The notes: generated by a model from the sequence alone, not told the origin. A stretch of 37,500 nucleotides of DNA from an uncultured Spirochaetaceae bacterium (GCA_902783155.1 CACZPR010000020.1:1-37500), one strand, 5' to 3'; counted from the first letter of the stretch, positions 1 through 7,745 are shown. Program-made: numbers and translations.

Positions 1-3000
1 CGGAAAGTCTTGCCACAATCAACAGAAAATTTGAACATACAAGCCAGTCCATATATTTTCTTTCGGGGGAGCCGCTTATAGAGGGCACAAAAACCTATAC
101 AGCCGGATTTACCGACGCGGCGGGGCTTTCAACTTCAATAACAGTGGACACCCAGGTTCCTCGTCTCTCCGCTCCTGTGGTAAAGGACAATGACGAAATT
201 GTTATTACAGCAGGTACATCAAAGACAATCCATACCGATTCAGGTACCTCTGTAAGTACGCTGACAATAGAAGTGCCGACCATGGACGAGGTGGACAATC
301 CTGTGGACAACGTTAACCTCTACTGGGAGCTTTATGAAGTAAACCAGACGACAGGCGAGGAGACAAAGATTTCCCCATCTGACAATACTCCGTCCACAAG
401 CAATGTCAACGTTCAGATTCCGACCGAGGGATGGTACGTCCTTAGGACATGGGCGACCAAGTCCGGACTTAGGGATTCCGCAAAGATGGAGTACAGGCTT
501 GAACTTGAATTTCCAAAACTTAATCCTCCGGTGGTGAAGAATGGCACAACGGCACTTACAGCTGGAGAATCGGAATCGGTAAACAATTACATTCTGATTG
601 GAAACGGCGGCAAGGCAACTGTGACAGTCTCCGCTCCAAGTACAGATACAGCCGGGACAAATCTTTCGTCTGGGGATGTAACTGTCTATTACACAACAGA
701 TGGAAGCACACCAACAGCAGACTCCCGGTCCAGTCCTTTAAGCATTCCTTTTGATGTCGGCCAATATGTCATAAAGGCATACGCACAAAAGCCGGGCTAC
801 AGGGATTCCGATGTCGTCACCTACAAAGTCCGCCCATTCTCCACGGACATTTATGTAAAGAGTTCTGCCGCCGCACAAAATGCTGGGGATGACACCACCG
901 GCTACGGCACAACGGAAAAACCCTATGCTTCACTGGCCAAGGCGGGAGAGGAAATTGCAACTTTCAATGTATGCAAGGCCTATACAATTCATGTTATAGG
1001 AGAAATAAAGGGAACTCAGGTTCTTGGCAATATATCAGACACACAGGCAAGCTCTGTTACAATAACGGGAGACAGCACTACTGGTGTTCTGAACGGTGAC
1101 AGTAACGGCCCGGTACTCACAACCAATCTGACGAATGTTCCTGTAAAAATCAAAAACCTCAAAATCACGGGTGGAAGCACCACTAATGGCGGTGGCCTTA
1201 AAATACAAAATGGCACTGTCACCCTGCAGAGCGGAGTTGATATAAGCGGAAACAGTGCAACAGTATTTGGAGGCGGAATCTACAATGGAGGAACGCTCAC
1301 GATAGAATCTGGTGTCACCATAAGCGGAAACAGTACAACAACATCTGGAGGCGGAATCTTCAATGTAGGAACGCTCACGATAGAATCTGGTACCATAAGT
1401 GGAAACACTGCAACAACATCTGGAGGCGGAATCTATAACTCTTCCGACAGTGTCCAGCTTACAATAAAGGGTGGTACTATAAAAGACAACACGGCAACAA
1501 CAAAAGGTAGCGGAATTTACGCGGGTAAAGGTTTTACTGTAACGAAAGATGCGCAAATCGATGAATCAAACGATGTTTTCCTTGTAGACTTGAAATTAAT
1601 AAACATTGACGGTACACTAAATAAAAATTCAGTTGCCACAATAAATAAAGATTCTCTGTCTAATCCTGATAATGTCCCTGATAATAAATGGATACGCGGA
1701 ACACAGGTTCTTTCAGGGGACGTTTCAGACGCAGTAAGTACGAAATTTAAAGTGGCCAGAGATGGATGGTACGTAAGAAACTACAGTGGTGCCGGATATC
1801 TGGATGCCCCTATCTATATTTCGGGCAGCGGTTCTAACAGCTCCAATTCAGGTGCTACTGAAACCGATGCATACAAAACCCTTGACGAGGCTTCGCGGAA
1901 TTGCTGGAATGACAACATAGATTTCACAATAAATGTCGTGGGAGAAGTAACGTATAGCCATACCATTGGTAAAGCTGACACACCGATAAAAGCAAAATCC
2001 CTAACAATTGAAGGAACAGGCAGTGGTGGAACATTAAAAGGGCAATCATCTAATAAATCTGTCCTTACTGTCAACACATCTGTCCCGGTAACAATTAAAA
2101 AACTAACGATAACCGGAGGAACTTATAAAGAGGGGGCCGGCATCTACATAGCAAGTGGTGGAACCGTAAAACTTGGAGACGGGGCAACGGTCACAGGAAA
2201 TCAGGCAACAGCTAATACCAACACAGATTTTAAAGGTGGTGGAGTTTATGTTTCATCCGGAGCAAATCTCTTTATGTACGGATCGGCCCTTATAGGAGAC
2301 AAGTCAAAGACCGACCATGCAGAAGTCACTGATTATGGTAACATAGCTGGAAATAGCAGTCACCTAGGCTTTGGCGGTGGAATATATAATGGAGGTACTG
2401 TTTACTTGGGCTATGATGATGTTGGTTCTGAAAAAGCAATAGGTGACGGTTATGGAGTGAGGTACAATTATGCCGAATATGGCGGTGGAATCTATAACGT
2501 GGGAATTATTTATTTAAATACCGGTCACATCTCATACAACGGATCTTTTAGCGGTGGCGGAATAAATAATCAGAGCGGGACCATTAATATGAGTGGAGGA
2601 ACGATAGAGGGCAACTATGCACGATCGTGTGGAGGTGGACTTTTTATAAATGTTGTAACTGTAACTACAGCAATAACAATGACCGGAGGTTACTTTTATT
2701 CAAATTCTGCAGCATGGAATGGTGGCGCTGTTTGGATTGGTGATGCGACATTCGAAATGACTGGTGGAACAATAGGTGGTGGATCTGGTAAGGAAAATAC
2801 CTGCGGTTCGTCATATAATGGAGGCGCAATTTATAGTGGCAGCACCTATAGCACATTTATGCTTGGCGGAACTGCACAAATTCCTGGCGGCTCAGAAAAA
2901 GTAAACGATATATATCTTCGTCCAGGTAAAACAATTGATTTAAAAAGTCCGCTGACTGCATTCTCCCCAGCAGCAAAAATTACATTGGAAGAATATACAT

Positions 3001-3554
3001 ACAATACGCAGGTAGTTAAACCGGATGGAGTGACCAACGGTGACGTAATTACTGCATGTACAAATTCTCTTAGCTTAACTTCTAATAGCTATCTTCTTTC
3101 CCTAGCCAACACTGGTTATACAAGCATCAATTTTAGTGATGTTTCTAGTTATCAAGATATTGCAAGCTACCCAAATGTAAACTGGGGTGTAAGCAGTATG
3201 GGGCTAACCGCAGAAACAACTGAATACGGAAATTGGTTTATCCTTATAAAACGTTCTGATGGCTATGCTATCGGGAAATTACAGCTCGAACCTCAATCAG
3301 GAAACTTTAGACCTCTGAGTTTTACTTATAAATTATTTTATACTGATGGTACTACTTCTCCATTTGGGCCTAAAACTCAAATTATTCCTGATGCAGAACC
3401 AAACACAGGTGGAATTGGTATAAGCTTACACATAGATGCGTATCGTCCGAGTGGAGAACCATCGATAGAGGACGATATCTGGATTGAGCTTTGGAATTAT
3501 AGAAAATGTGGCATCCGAACACAAAACGCGCAAGGACTTTATCTTATACCATGA
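1..3554 (+). CDS. Large repeat-rich surface protein with right-handed beta-helix modules (5' end outside window)
   Basis: The reading frame (codons from base 3) is open from the window edge, so the GTG at 144 is not the real start; about 1183 residues are visible. The first 270 or so hold tandem beta-sandwich units of the chitobiase C-terminal/Fn3-associated kind: VYYTTDGSTPT and IKAYAQKPGYRDSD are typical, and WYVLRTWATKSGLRDSA is a second copy. Two long parallel beta-helix modules follow. Each opens with a short strand, a turn and a PYASL or AYKTL motif, then LKITGG or LTITGG, then Gly-rich coils such as GGGIYNGGTLTIESG. The last 150 residues are not recognised. No membrane anchor is visible at the C-terminus, and any signal sequence would lie upstream. 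By family analogy it is probably an exported adhesin or surface protein; function is inferred. The 3' half is richer in A/T than the housekeeping genes nearby. Confidence 0.85.
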   Translation, partial: ESLATINRKFEHTSQSIYFLSGEPLIEGTKTYTAGFTDAAGLSTSITVDTQVPRLSAPVVKDNDEIVITAGTSKTIHTDSGTSVSTLTIEVPTMDEVDNPVDNVNLYWELYEVNQTTGEETKISPSDNTPSTSNVNVQIPTEGWYVLRTWATKSGLRDSAKMEYRLELEFPKLNPPVVKNGTTALTAGESESVNNYILIGNGGKATVTVSAPSTDTAGTNLSSGDVTVYYTTDGSTPTADSRSSPLSIPFDVGQYVIKAYAQKPGYRDSDVVTYKVRPFSTDIYVKSSAAAQNAGDDTTGYGTTEKPYASLAKAGEEIATFNVCKAYTIHVIGEIKGTQVLGNISDTQASSVTITGDSTTGVLNGDSNGPVLTTNLTNVPVKIKNLKITGGSTTNGGGLKIQNGTVTLQSGVDISGNSATVFGGGIYNGGTLTIESGVTISGNSTTTSGGGIFNVGTLTIESGTISGNTATTSGGGIYNSSDSVQLTIKGGTIKDNTATTKGSGIYAGKGFTVTKDAQIDESNDVFLVDLKLINIDGTLNKNSVATINKDSLSNPDNVPDNKWIRGTQVLSGDVSDAVSTKFKVARDGWYVRNYSGAGYLDAPIYISGSGSNSSNSGATETDAYKTLDEASRNCWNDNIDFTINVVGEVTYSHTIGKADTPIKAKSLTIEGTGSGGTLKGQSSNKSVLTVNTSVPVTIKKLTITGGTYKEGAGIYIASGGTVKLGDGATVTGNQATANTNTDFKGGGVYVSSGANLFMYGSALIGDKSKTDHAEVTDYGNIAGNSSHLGFGGGIYNGGTVYLGYDDVGSEKAIGDGYGVRYNYAEYGGGIYNVGIIYLNTGHISYNGSFSGGGINNQSGTINMSGGTIEGNYARSCGGGLFINVVTVTTAITMTGGYFYSNSAAWNGGAVWIGDATFEMTGGTIGGGSGKENTCGSSYNGGAIYSGSTYSTFMLGGTAQIPGGSEKVNDIYLRPGKTIDLKSPLTAFSPAAKITLEEYTYNTQVVKPDGVTNGDVITACTNSLSLTSNSYLLSLANTGYTSINFSDVSSYQDIASYPNVNWGVSSMGLTAETTEYGNWFILIKRSDGYAIGKLQLEPQSGNFRPLSFTYKLFYTDGTTSPFGPKTQIIPDAEPNTGGIGISLHIDAYRPSGEPSIEDDIWIELWNYRKCGIRTQNAQGLYLIP
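1242..1440 (+). repeat. In-frame tandem repeat of 78/75 bp encoding beta-helix coils
   Basis: Near-identical units start at 1242, 1320 and 1395, each beginning ATAAGCGGAAACA or a close variant and including GGAGGCGGAATC and GGAACGCTCACGATAGAATC. The second unit is 3 bp shorter because one codon (Val) is missing. Each unit encodes about 26 residues, roughly one coil of the beta-helix. The high DNA identity compared with the degenerate repeats at 2100-2850 suggests recent duplication. Confidence 0.85.
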
Positions 3555-3577
3555 TAAAACTTAGTATCAATCAGGCT

Positions 3578-3794
3578 GCTACCACAACGTTTTTGCCAAT
3601 CCCGCCTATAACGCTGTGGCAGCTTGGCTTGGTGTATGATTGTTTTTCTTGACAGCAATATTGTTTTGGAGGTCTCGTACTGGACACGCTTCTCTGGGAA
3701 CGCCAAAGCAAGCGGTTGTAACAGATAGAAACGGGCGCCGTCCGTTTTTCGCACAAGTGCGAAGTCCATTTAAGCGCATTCTGCTGGACTATCT
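3578..3794 (-). ncRNA. Candidate structured non-coding RNA, about 217 nt, class not recognised
   Basis: The 291-bp gap between the surface protein and vapC holds a dense set of helices on the minus strand. P1 pairs 3789-3794 with 3723-3728. P2 pairs 3785-3790 with 3763-3768 (sharing a few bases with P1 and P3). P3 is 3748-3763, six pairs closed by a CUUG loop. P4 is 3729-3734 with 3742-3747. P5 is 3687-3714, eleven pairs with one bulge and a 5-nt loop. A terminal hairpin pairs 3610-3623 with 3578-3591 (14 pairs). All three imperfect positions in P5 and the terminal hairpin are G-U on the minus strand but A-C on the plus strand, which fixes the orientation. A promoter at 3801-3828 predicts a start at 3794, the first base of P1. 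The 3' end is uncertain because no U-tract follows. Two short ORFs overlap the region but lack ribosome sites. Function unknown. Confidence 0.6.
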
Positions 3795-3800
3795 AATTAA

Positions 3801-3828
3801 AATATAATGCATTATTTTAAAAAGTCAA
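3801..3828 (-). promoter_or_regulatory. Promoter for the candidate RNA
   Basis: On the minus strand, TTGACT (3823-3828), a 16-bp spacer and TATATT (3801-3806). It lies just past the vapC stop codon. The predicted first transcribed base, about 7 nt after the -10, is A3794, the first base of helix P1. Confidence 0.6.
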
Positions 3829-3845
3829 GTATCTCCGAAGGAACA

Positions 3846-4304
3846 TCATTCAAACCAGTTTTCTATCTCAAGCCCGCTTACTTGTTGGATGGCTTCAAAG
3901 TGCTTTTTGTTTCTTGTAACTAAAACCATGTGGTTTGCAAGGGCTATGGCTGCTATCATGCTGTCGGAAAAGGGCACTGGGGTTCCAATTCGTTCTGCAT
4001 CGGCTCGGATTTTTGCATGAATTCGGCTGGATTTTTCTGAATAGATTTTTACCTTAAAATTTTCAAGAACATCAGCATTTATATAATCCCCAAGAAAAGT
4101 CTTCTTTGCTCCATCTGCCATTTTTTCATATCCATAAAGAAGTTCGTGTAAGGTAGGAGAACAGATGGCGCAGTCAGAGTTATGTTCTGCAATTTTTTTA
4201 ATCACATTAAAACTTGCATTGCACTTAATCAGTTCGGATACGATATTTGAATCCAGAAGATAGTGAGGTTCTTCATCATTGTAATAATCATGTTCATTCA
4301 TCAT
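3846..4304 (-). CDS. vapC: VapC-type PIN-domain toxin ribonuclease
   Basis: A PIN-domain protein of 152 aa. Acidic residues typical of the metal site are D18 (in LLDSN), E54 (in HELLYG) and D114 (in FSDSMIAA), followed by VTRNKKHF at 129-136. Family members cleave RNA, often tRNA, when released from their antitoxin. The ATG overlaps the antitoxin stop codon in an ATGA, so the two are translationally coupled. The N-terminus is about 13 residues longer than the usual PIN start, and ATG codon 2 is an alternative. The target RNA cannot be told from sequence. Confidence 0.88.
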   Translation of the reverse strand: MMNEHDYYNDEEPHYLLDSNIVSELIKCNASFNVIKKIAEHNSDCAICSPTLHELLYGYEKMADGAKKTFLGDYINADVLENFKVKIYSEKSSRIHAKIRADAERIGTPVPFSDSMIAAIALANHMVLVTRNKKHFEAIQQVSGLEIENWFE

Positions 4305-4612
4305 TCGTCAAACACTCCTTTAAAAATATCATCTTCCCAGCTTGTTCCTTTTGTTGAATGATCCCTTACATCAAATATCCTGTCTATTTCCTCGTCGGTG
4401 AGAGTGTCGTCAACTTTCTTTCGGAATTCTGCCGCACATTCAAGGATTGTTTTCTTTGGCCTTTGGGAAACAAATTTGTTGTACTCCTGAATTGAAAGCA
4501 GTACCCCGACGGTTTTATTTCTGCGTGAGATAAAAACTGGCCCGGTGGTTTCTGCCTGATGCATGTAAAGCGGCAATTTGTTTTTTGCCTCGTACATTGG
4601 AATTGTATTCAT
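4301..4612 (-). CDS. Phd/YefM-type antitoxin
   Basis: A protein of 103 aa. The N-terminal part (MNTIPMYEAKNKLP, then GPVFISRRNKTVGVLLS and EYNKF) matches the Phd/YefM DNA-binding fold. The C-terminal half, acidic and probably flexible, would bind and neutralise the PIN toxin. The start is set at 4612 because AAGGAGG (4620-4626) lies 7 nt upstream; an in-frame ATG at 4648 has no such site and would lie within the promoter. The gene precedes and overlaps the toxin gene, the usual order. Palindromes upstream are the likely site of autorepression. Confidence 0.87.
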   Translation of the reverse strand: MNTIPMYEAKNKLPLYMHQAETTGPVFISRRNKTVGVLLSIQEYNKFVSQRPKKTILECAAEFRKKVDDTLTDEEIDRIFDVRDHSTKGTSWEDDIFKGVFDE

Positions 4613-4647
4613 AGGAAGTCCTCCTTGAACAAAGGTTTCTTGAATCA

Positions 4648-4691
4648 ATTATAAACCAATATAGCTATAAAATCAAGAGGAATATAGCTAT
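4648..4691 (-). promoter_or_regulatory. Toxin-antitoxin promoter with twin palindromic operator boxes
   Basis: On the minus strand, TTGATT (4671-4676), a 17-bp spacer and TATAAT (4648-4653). Two copies of the perfect palindrome ATAGCTAT lie at 4661-4668 (inside the spacer) and 4684-4691 (just upstream of the -35), exactly 23 bp apart and both in the same flanking AAT context on the plus strand. The placement fits cooperative binding of antitoxin dimers on one DNA face; that role is inferred. Confidence 0.7.
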
Positions 4692-4710
4692 CTATCATAA
4701 GCACATAAGC

Positions 4711-4745
4711 AAAAAAAAGCGGGCCCAGCCATTGACCAGACCCGC
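4711..4745 (-). terminator. Rho-independent terminator of glgC
   Basis: On the minus strand, a 10-bp stem (GCGGGTCTGG with CTGGGCCCGC, including G-U pairs) closes a 7-nt loop and is followed by a run of eight T. It begins 21 bp after the glgC stop codon. Confidence 0.85.
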
Positions 4746-4766
4746 ATTGCATTTTCCTACATTCCG

Positions 4767-6059
4767 TTAAATCACAGTTCCCGAAGGAATCTGGGCGGAC
4801 TTCTTGATTATGATGATTCCGTCAGAGCTGTAGAACAGTCCATGGTCGCCATCCTCATACTTGCGTCCGTTCACGTTGATGCAGCAGTTGTCGCCAATCT
4901 TTGCGTTCTTGTCGATAATCGCGCGGTTGATTTTGCATCCCTTTCCAATTCCGACATTCGGCACACCGTTTTTCTTGTTTGCCTCACGTTCGCACTCGTT
5001 TTCATAATAGTCCGCACCCATCATGATTACGCCGTCAAGGTCGCATCCCTCGTTGATAATCGAGCGCACACCGATTACCGAATGTTCAATGCGTGAGTTC
5101 GTGATAACGCATCCCTCGCTTGCAAGAGAGTTCTGCAATGTTGCGTTGTTGATTTTGCTTGGAGGAAGGTTTCTCATGTGTGTGTAGATTGGCTTGTCCT
5201 CATCGTAGAAATTGAATTTCGGGATTGGGTTGGTGAGGTCAAGAGTAGCATCGTAGAAGGACTTGATTGTTCCAATGTCCTCCCAATATCCATTGAAGAT
5301 ATAGCTGGAGACCTTCTTTGTCTTGATTGCTTCCGGAATGATTTCCTTTCCGAAATCGTTCTCCTTGTTGTCGAGCATCTCCTCCATTGCGTCCGCGTTG
5401 AAGATGTAGATACCCATTGAGGCAAGGTACTCAAGGTCTGCAGGAAGATTTTCGTCCCTTGATGCCGCAGGAATCTTCCAGTCGTCTATGTTCAAGTCCT
5501 TCGCCGGCTTTTCCATGAACGCGGTAATCTGGTTGTTGTCGTCAACCTTCATGATTCCGAATCCAGTCGCATCGGCTCTGTTGACTGCCTTTGCCGCAAT
5601 GGTGATGTCGGATCCAGACGCAAGGTGCTGCTCCATGAATTTTTTCAAGTCCATACGGTAGAGCTGGTCGCCCGAAAGAATGATGTAGTGGGTCGGATGC
5701 TGCACGCGGAAATGTGCCATGTTTTTGCGCACGGCATCGGCGGTTCCCTCGTACCATCCTGAATGTTCAAGTGTCTGTTCCGCAGCCAGAATCTCAACAA
5801 ATCCACGGCTGAAACGGTCGAAGTTATATGAGTTGATGATGTGGAGGTGCAGGGACGCAGAATTGAACTGGGTCAGCAGGTAGATTTTCTTGTATCCGCT
5901 GTTAATACAGTTTGAGATTGGGATGTCCACGATGCGGTATTTTCCACCGAACGGGACCGCTGGTTTTGAGCGTTCCTTTGTCAAGGGGTAGAGGCGTGTT
6001 CCTTTTCCTCCACCAAGTATGATAGCCAGCACTCTGGGTTCTTCATTGTTGTTTGCCAT
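4767..6059 (-). CDS. glgC: Glucose-1-phosphate adenylyltransferase (ADP-glucose pyrophosphorylase)
   Basis: Makes ADP-glucose from ATP and glucose 1-phosphate, the committed step of glycogen synthesis. The protein is 430 aa, close to the family norm. It shows the nucleotide-binding GGGKGTRLYPLT near residue 15, PAVPFGGKYRIVDIPISNC, SGDQLYRMD, FMEKP and the YWEDIGT sugar-phosphate motif, then a C-terminal left-handed beta-helix region. The frame stays open to 6242, but the start is taken at 6059: GGAGG lies 10 nt upstream and the promoter -10 is at 6090-6095. It is a single-gene unit with its own terminator; no other glycogen genes are in the window. Confidence 0.96.
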   Translation of the reverse strand: MANNNEEPRVLAIILGGGKGTRLYPLTKERSKPAVPFGGKYRIVDIPISNCINSGYKKIYLLTQFNSASLHLHIINSYNFDRFSRGFVEILAAEQTLEHSGWYEGTADAVRKNMAHFRVQHPTHYIILSGDQLYRMDLKKFMEQHLASGSDITIAAKAVNRADATGFGIMKVDDNNQITAFMEKPAKDLNIDDWKIPAASRDENLPADLEYLASMGIYIFNADAMEEMLDNKENDFGKEIIPEAIKTKKVSSYIFNGYWEDIGTIKSFYDATLDLTNPIPKFNFYDEDKPIYTHMRNLPPSKINNATLQNSLASEGCVITNSRIEHSVIGVRSIINEGCDLDGVIMMGADYYENECEREANKKNGVPNVGIGKGCKINRAIIDKNAKIGDNCCINVNGRKYEDGDHGLFYSSDGIIIIKKSAQIPSGTVI

Positions 6060-6089
6060 ACGATTGATTCCTCCGTAAACTATTATTAA

Positions 6090-6118
6090 ATTATAAGCCC
6101 GGTTCATGGATTTTGCAA
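6090..6118 (-). promoter_or_regulatory. glgC: Probable glgC promoter
   Basis: On the minus strand, TTGCAA (6113-6118), a 17-bp spacer and TATAAT (6090-6095), giving a leader of about 24 nt before the ATG at 6059 with its GGAGG. Confidence 0.55.
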
Positions 6119-6204
6119 CTTTAAAAATAAAATACTTCACAAAAAAGTTTAAAAACATCCATACAATATAACAAAGTATTTTTCCAAAAAAGATTGTTCT
6201 AGCA

Positions 6205-6265
6205 TTGACAAGTTTTTTAGTTTCTCTATATAATGTTGACACGAAATAGGAATCTGTAGTAATAT
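6205..6265 (+). promoter_or_regulatory. Tandem promoters for rpmF-acpP
   Basis: Two promoter-like pairs in a row. The first is TTGACA (6205-6210), 18 bp, TATAAT (6229-6234). The second is TTGACA (6236-6241), 18 bp, TAATAT (6260-6265). Both -35 boxes match the consensus perfectly, consistent with strong constitutive expression of a ribosomal protein and ACP. Confidence 0.65.
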
Positions 6266-6313
6266 ACCTTTGTTATACAGACGACTAAAATTTTATAGCG
6301 AGGTTTATATACT

Positions 6314-6502
6314 ATGGCAGTACCTAGATCAAAAACATCAAAAGCTGTTACAAAGAGAAGACGCGGTGTAAACATGCATCTTGACGCACCGAATCTTGTC
6401 CCATGCAATAACTGTGGAAACCTGATTATGCAGCATCATGTTTGTCCAAAGTGTGGATTCTACCGCGGACGCCAGGTTATTACACCGGAAGTTAACGGCT
6501 GA
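6314..6502 (+). CDS. rpmF: 50S ribosomal protein L32
   Basis: A 62-aa protein with the canonical L32 start MAVPRSKTSKAVTKRRR and a complete four-cysteine zinc ribbon (CNNC and CPKC), the zinc-binding form rather than the cysteine-free paralogue. It is part of the large ribosomal subunit. GAGG lies about 10 nt upstream of the ATG. acpP follows after 17 bp with its own AAAGGAG, so the two are probably cotranscribed from the promoters at 6205-6265. Confidence 0.97.
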   Translation: MAVPRSKTSKAVTKRRRGVNMHLDAPNLVPCNNCGNLIMQHHVCPKCGFYRGRQVITPEVNG

Positions 6503-6519
6503 TTGTAAAGGAGAATACT

Positions 6520-6756
6520 ATGGACGAACTGTTTGAGAAACTGAAGAAAGTTATCGTTGACAACCTTGACATCGAAGCTGACAAGGTAACAATGGAAGCA
6601 ACTTTCCGTGGCGACCTTGGACTTGACAGCCTTGACACCTATGAGCTTATGTACAGCCTTGAGGCTGAGACTGGCGTAAAGGTTCCTGATGAGGTTGCCG
6701 CGACATTTGTCAAAGTACAGGATGTCTACGACTATATCAAAAAGCAGGGAAACTAA
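6520..6756 (+). CDS. acpP: Acyl carrier protein
   Basis: An acidic 78-aa protein that carries growing fatty acyl chains on a phosphopantetheine arm. The attachment serine is S37 in GLDSLDTYEL, the standard ACP motif. AAAGGAG lies 6 nt before the ATG. It follows rpmF closely and is closed by a terminator at 6779-6808. The rpmF-acpP-rnc order is a common bacterial arrangement; here the usual plsX and fab genes are absent from between them. Confidence 0.97.
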   Translation: MDELFEKLKKVIVDNLDIEADKVTMEATFRGDLGLDSLDTYELMYSLEAETGVKVPDEVAATFVKVQDVYDYIKKQGN

Positions 6757-6778
6757 TTAGCATTTGATATGGATAGGA

Positions 6779-6808
6779 AGCACGGCACTTTTGGGCTGTG
6801 CTTTTTTT
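6779..6808 (+). terminator. Rho-independent terminator after acpP
   Basis: AGCACGGC pairs with GCTGTGCT (one G-U) around a short loop, followed by seven T. It separates acpP from rnc, though readthrough into rnc is possible because no clear rnc promoter was found. Confidence 0.85.
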
Positions 6809-6846
6809 ATTCAAAATAAAGTTCATTTGGCCAGGAAATTTAATTT

Positions 6847-7599
6847 ATGAACAAGCGAGATTTAATCTATGAATCAAAAAAAATGTCAGGTGAGAGGCGA
6901 AAGGAGCTTCAGGAATTCTGCCGCAACCTGAATATAAAATTCAACAACCTCAATATGCTGGACCTGGCCCTTCATCATAGGTCTTTTTCCAACGAGTGCG
7001 CCGAATACAGGGTTTACAACAACGAGCGTCTGGAATTTTTGGGTGACTCGGTGCTTGGTCTTGTTACCGCCGCATTTCTTTATGAGGACATGATGGACAA
7101 TCCAGAGGGCGACCTTGCAAAAATCAAGGCAAACGTTGTCAGCGAAAAATCCCTTGCCCCCATCGCGGAAAATGTCATGCACATTGATTCATACCTTGTG
7201 ATGGGACGAGGAGAGGAGCTTTCCGGTGGACGGCACAAACCCGCGATTCTTGCTGATGCGGTTGAGGCGGTGATTGGCGCGCTCTATCTTGATTCTGGAT
7301 ACGATGCCGCTGAAAAATTTGTGCTTGAGCTGATTGTTCCTGAAATCCACAAGGTGCAGCAGGACAAGGGAAACAAGGACTACAAATCAATTTTGCAGGA
7401 ATACTACCAGAAGGACCACAAGACATACCCCGTATACAAACTTGAAAACCAGCGTGGCCCGGACCATGACAGAATTTTTACAGTCACAGTGCGCCTCGGG
7501 GAAACAGTTTACGGTCCAGCCGAAGGAAAAAGCAAAAAATCCGCCGAACAGAATGTCGCAAGACAGGCCTGCCTGATTCTGGGACTGGAGAAGGATTGA
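6847..7599 (+). CDS. rnc: Ribonuclease III
   Basis: Double-strand RNA endonuclease of 250 aa that matures rRNA and cuts structured mRNAs. The signature NERLEFLGDSVLG is at residues 59-71, and a second acidic cluster lies in LADAVEAVIGALYLDSG. A C-terminal double-strand-RNA binding domain starts near 178 (DYKSILQEYYQK) and contains GKSKKSAEQNVARQA. Length is normal. The upstream site AGGAAA is modest but well placed. Confidence 0.97.
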   Translation: MNKRDLIYESKKMSGERRKELQEFCRNLNIKFNNLNMLDLALHHRSFSNECAEYRVYNNERLEFLGDSVLGLVTAAFLYEDMMDNPEGDLAKIKANVVSEKSLAPIAENVMHIDSYLVMGRGEELSGGRHKPAILADAVEAVIGALYLDSGYDAAEKFVLELIVPEIHKVQQDKGNKDYKSILQEYYQKDHKTYPVYKLENQRGPDHDRIFTVTVRLGETVYGPAEGKSKKSAEQNVARQACLILGLEKD

Positions 7600-7618
7600 A
7601 TCCCGAGCTTTCTTGGGC

Positions 7619-7651
7619 AAAAAAAATCCACCCGAATGAACGGATGGATTT
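7619..7651 (-). terminator. Terminator of tRNA-Gly
   Basis: On the minus strand, an 11-bp stem (7641-7651 with 7624-7634, one wobble) around a 6-nt loop, followed by eight T. It starts 2 nt after the tRNA 3' end. Confidence 0.8.
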
Positions 7652-7653
7652 AG

Positions 7654-7726
7654 AGCGGTAGAAGGGAGTCGAACCCTCGTCTCCAGCTTGGAAGGCTGGG
7701 GTAATAAGCCGTTATACGACTACCGC
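7654..7726 (-). tRNA. tRNA-Gly (anticodon TCC)
   Basis: A 73-nt cloverleaf on the minus strand. The acceptor GCGGTAG pairs with CTACCGC, the anticodon stem CCAGC/GCTGG carries loop CTTCCAA, and the T-arm has GGTTCGACTCC. The CCA end is not encoded. It has its own promoter and terminator. Confidence 0.96.
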
Positions 7727-7745
7727 ATTTGTCAGTGCATTTAGA

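Noticed and set aside
1242..1440. CRISPR array
   Set aside because: The repeats are contiguous, in frame and coding, with no spacers.
1035..1556. 173-codon minus-strand frame opposite the beta-helix repeats
   Set aside because: A shadow of the tandem repeats; Cys/Ser/Arg-rich with no family features.
3539..3769. Short minus-strand open frames (76 and 61 codons) in the gap after the surface protein gene
   Set aside because: No ribosome site, no family, mutual overlap, and the DNA is better explained by RNA helices. They may be annotated as hypothetical proteins elsewhere.
7600..7620. Terminator for rnc
   Set aside because: A CCCGAG/CTTGGG stem is followed by A, not T, on the plus strand.
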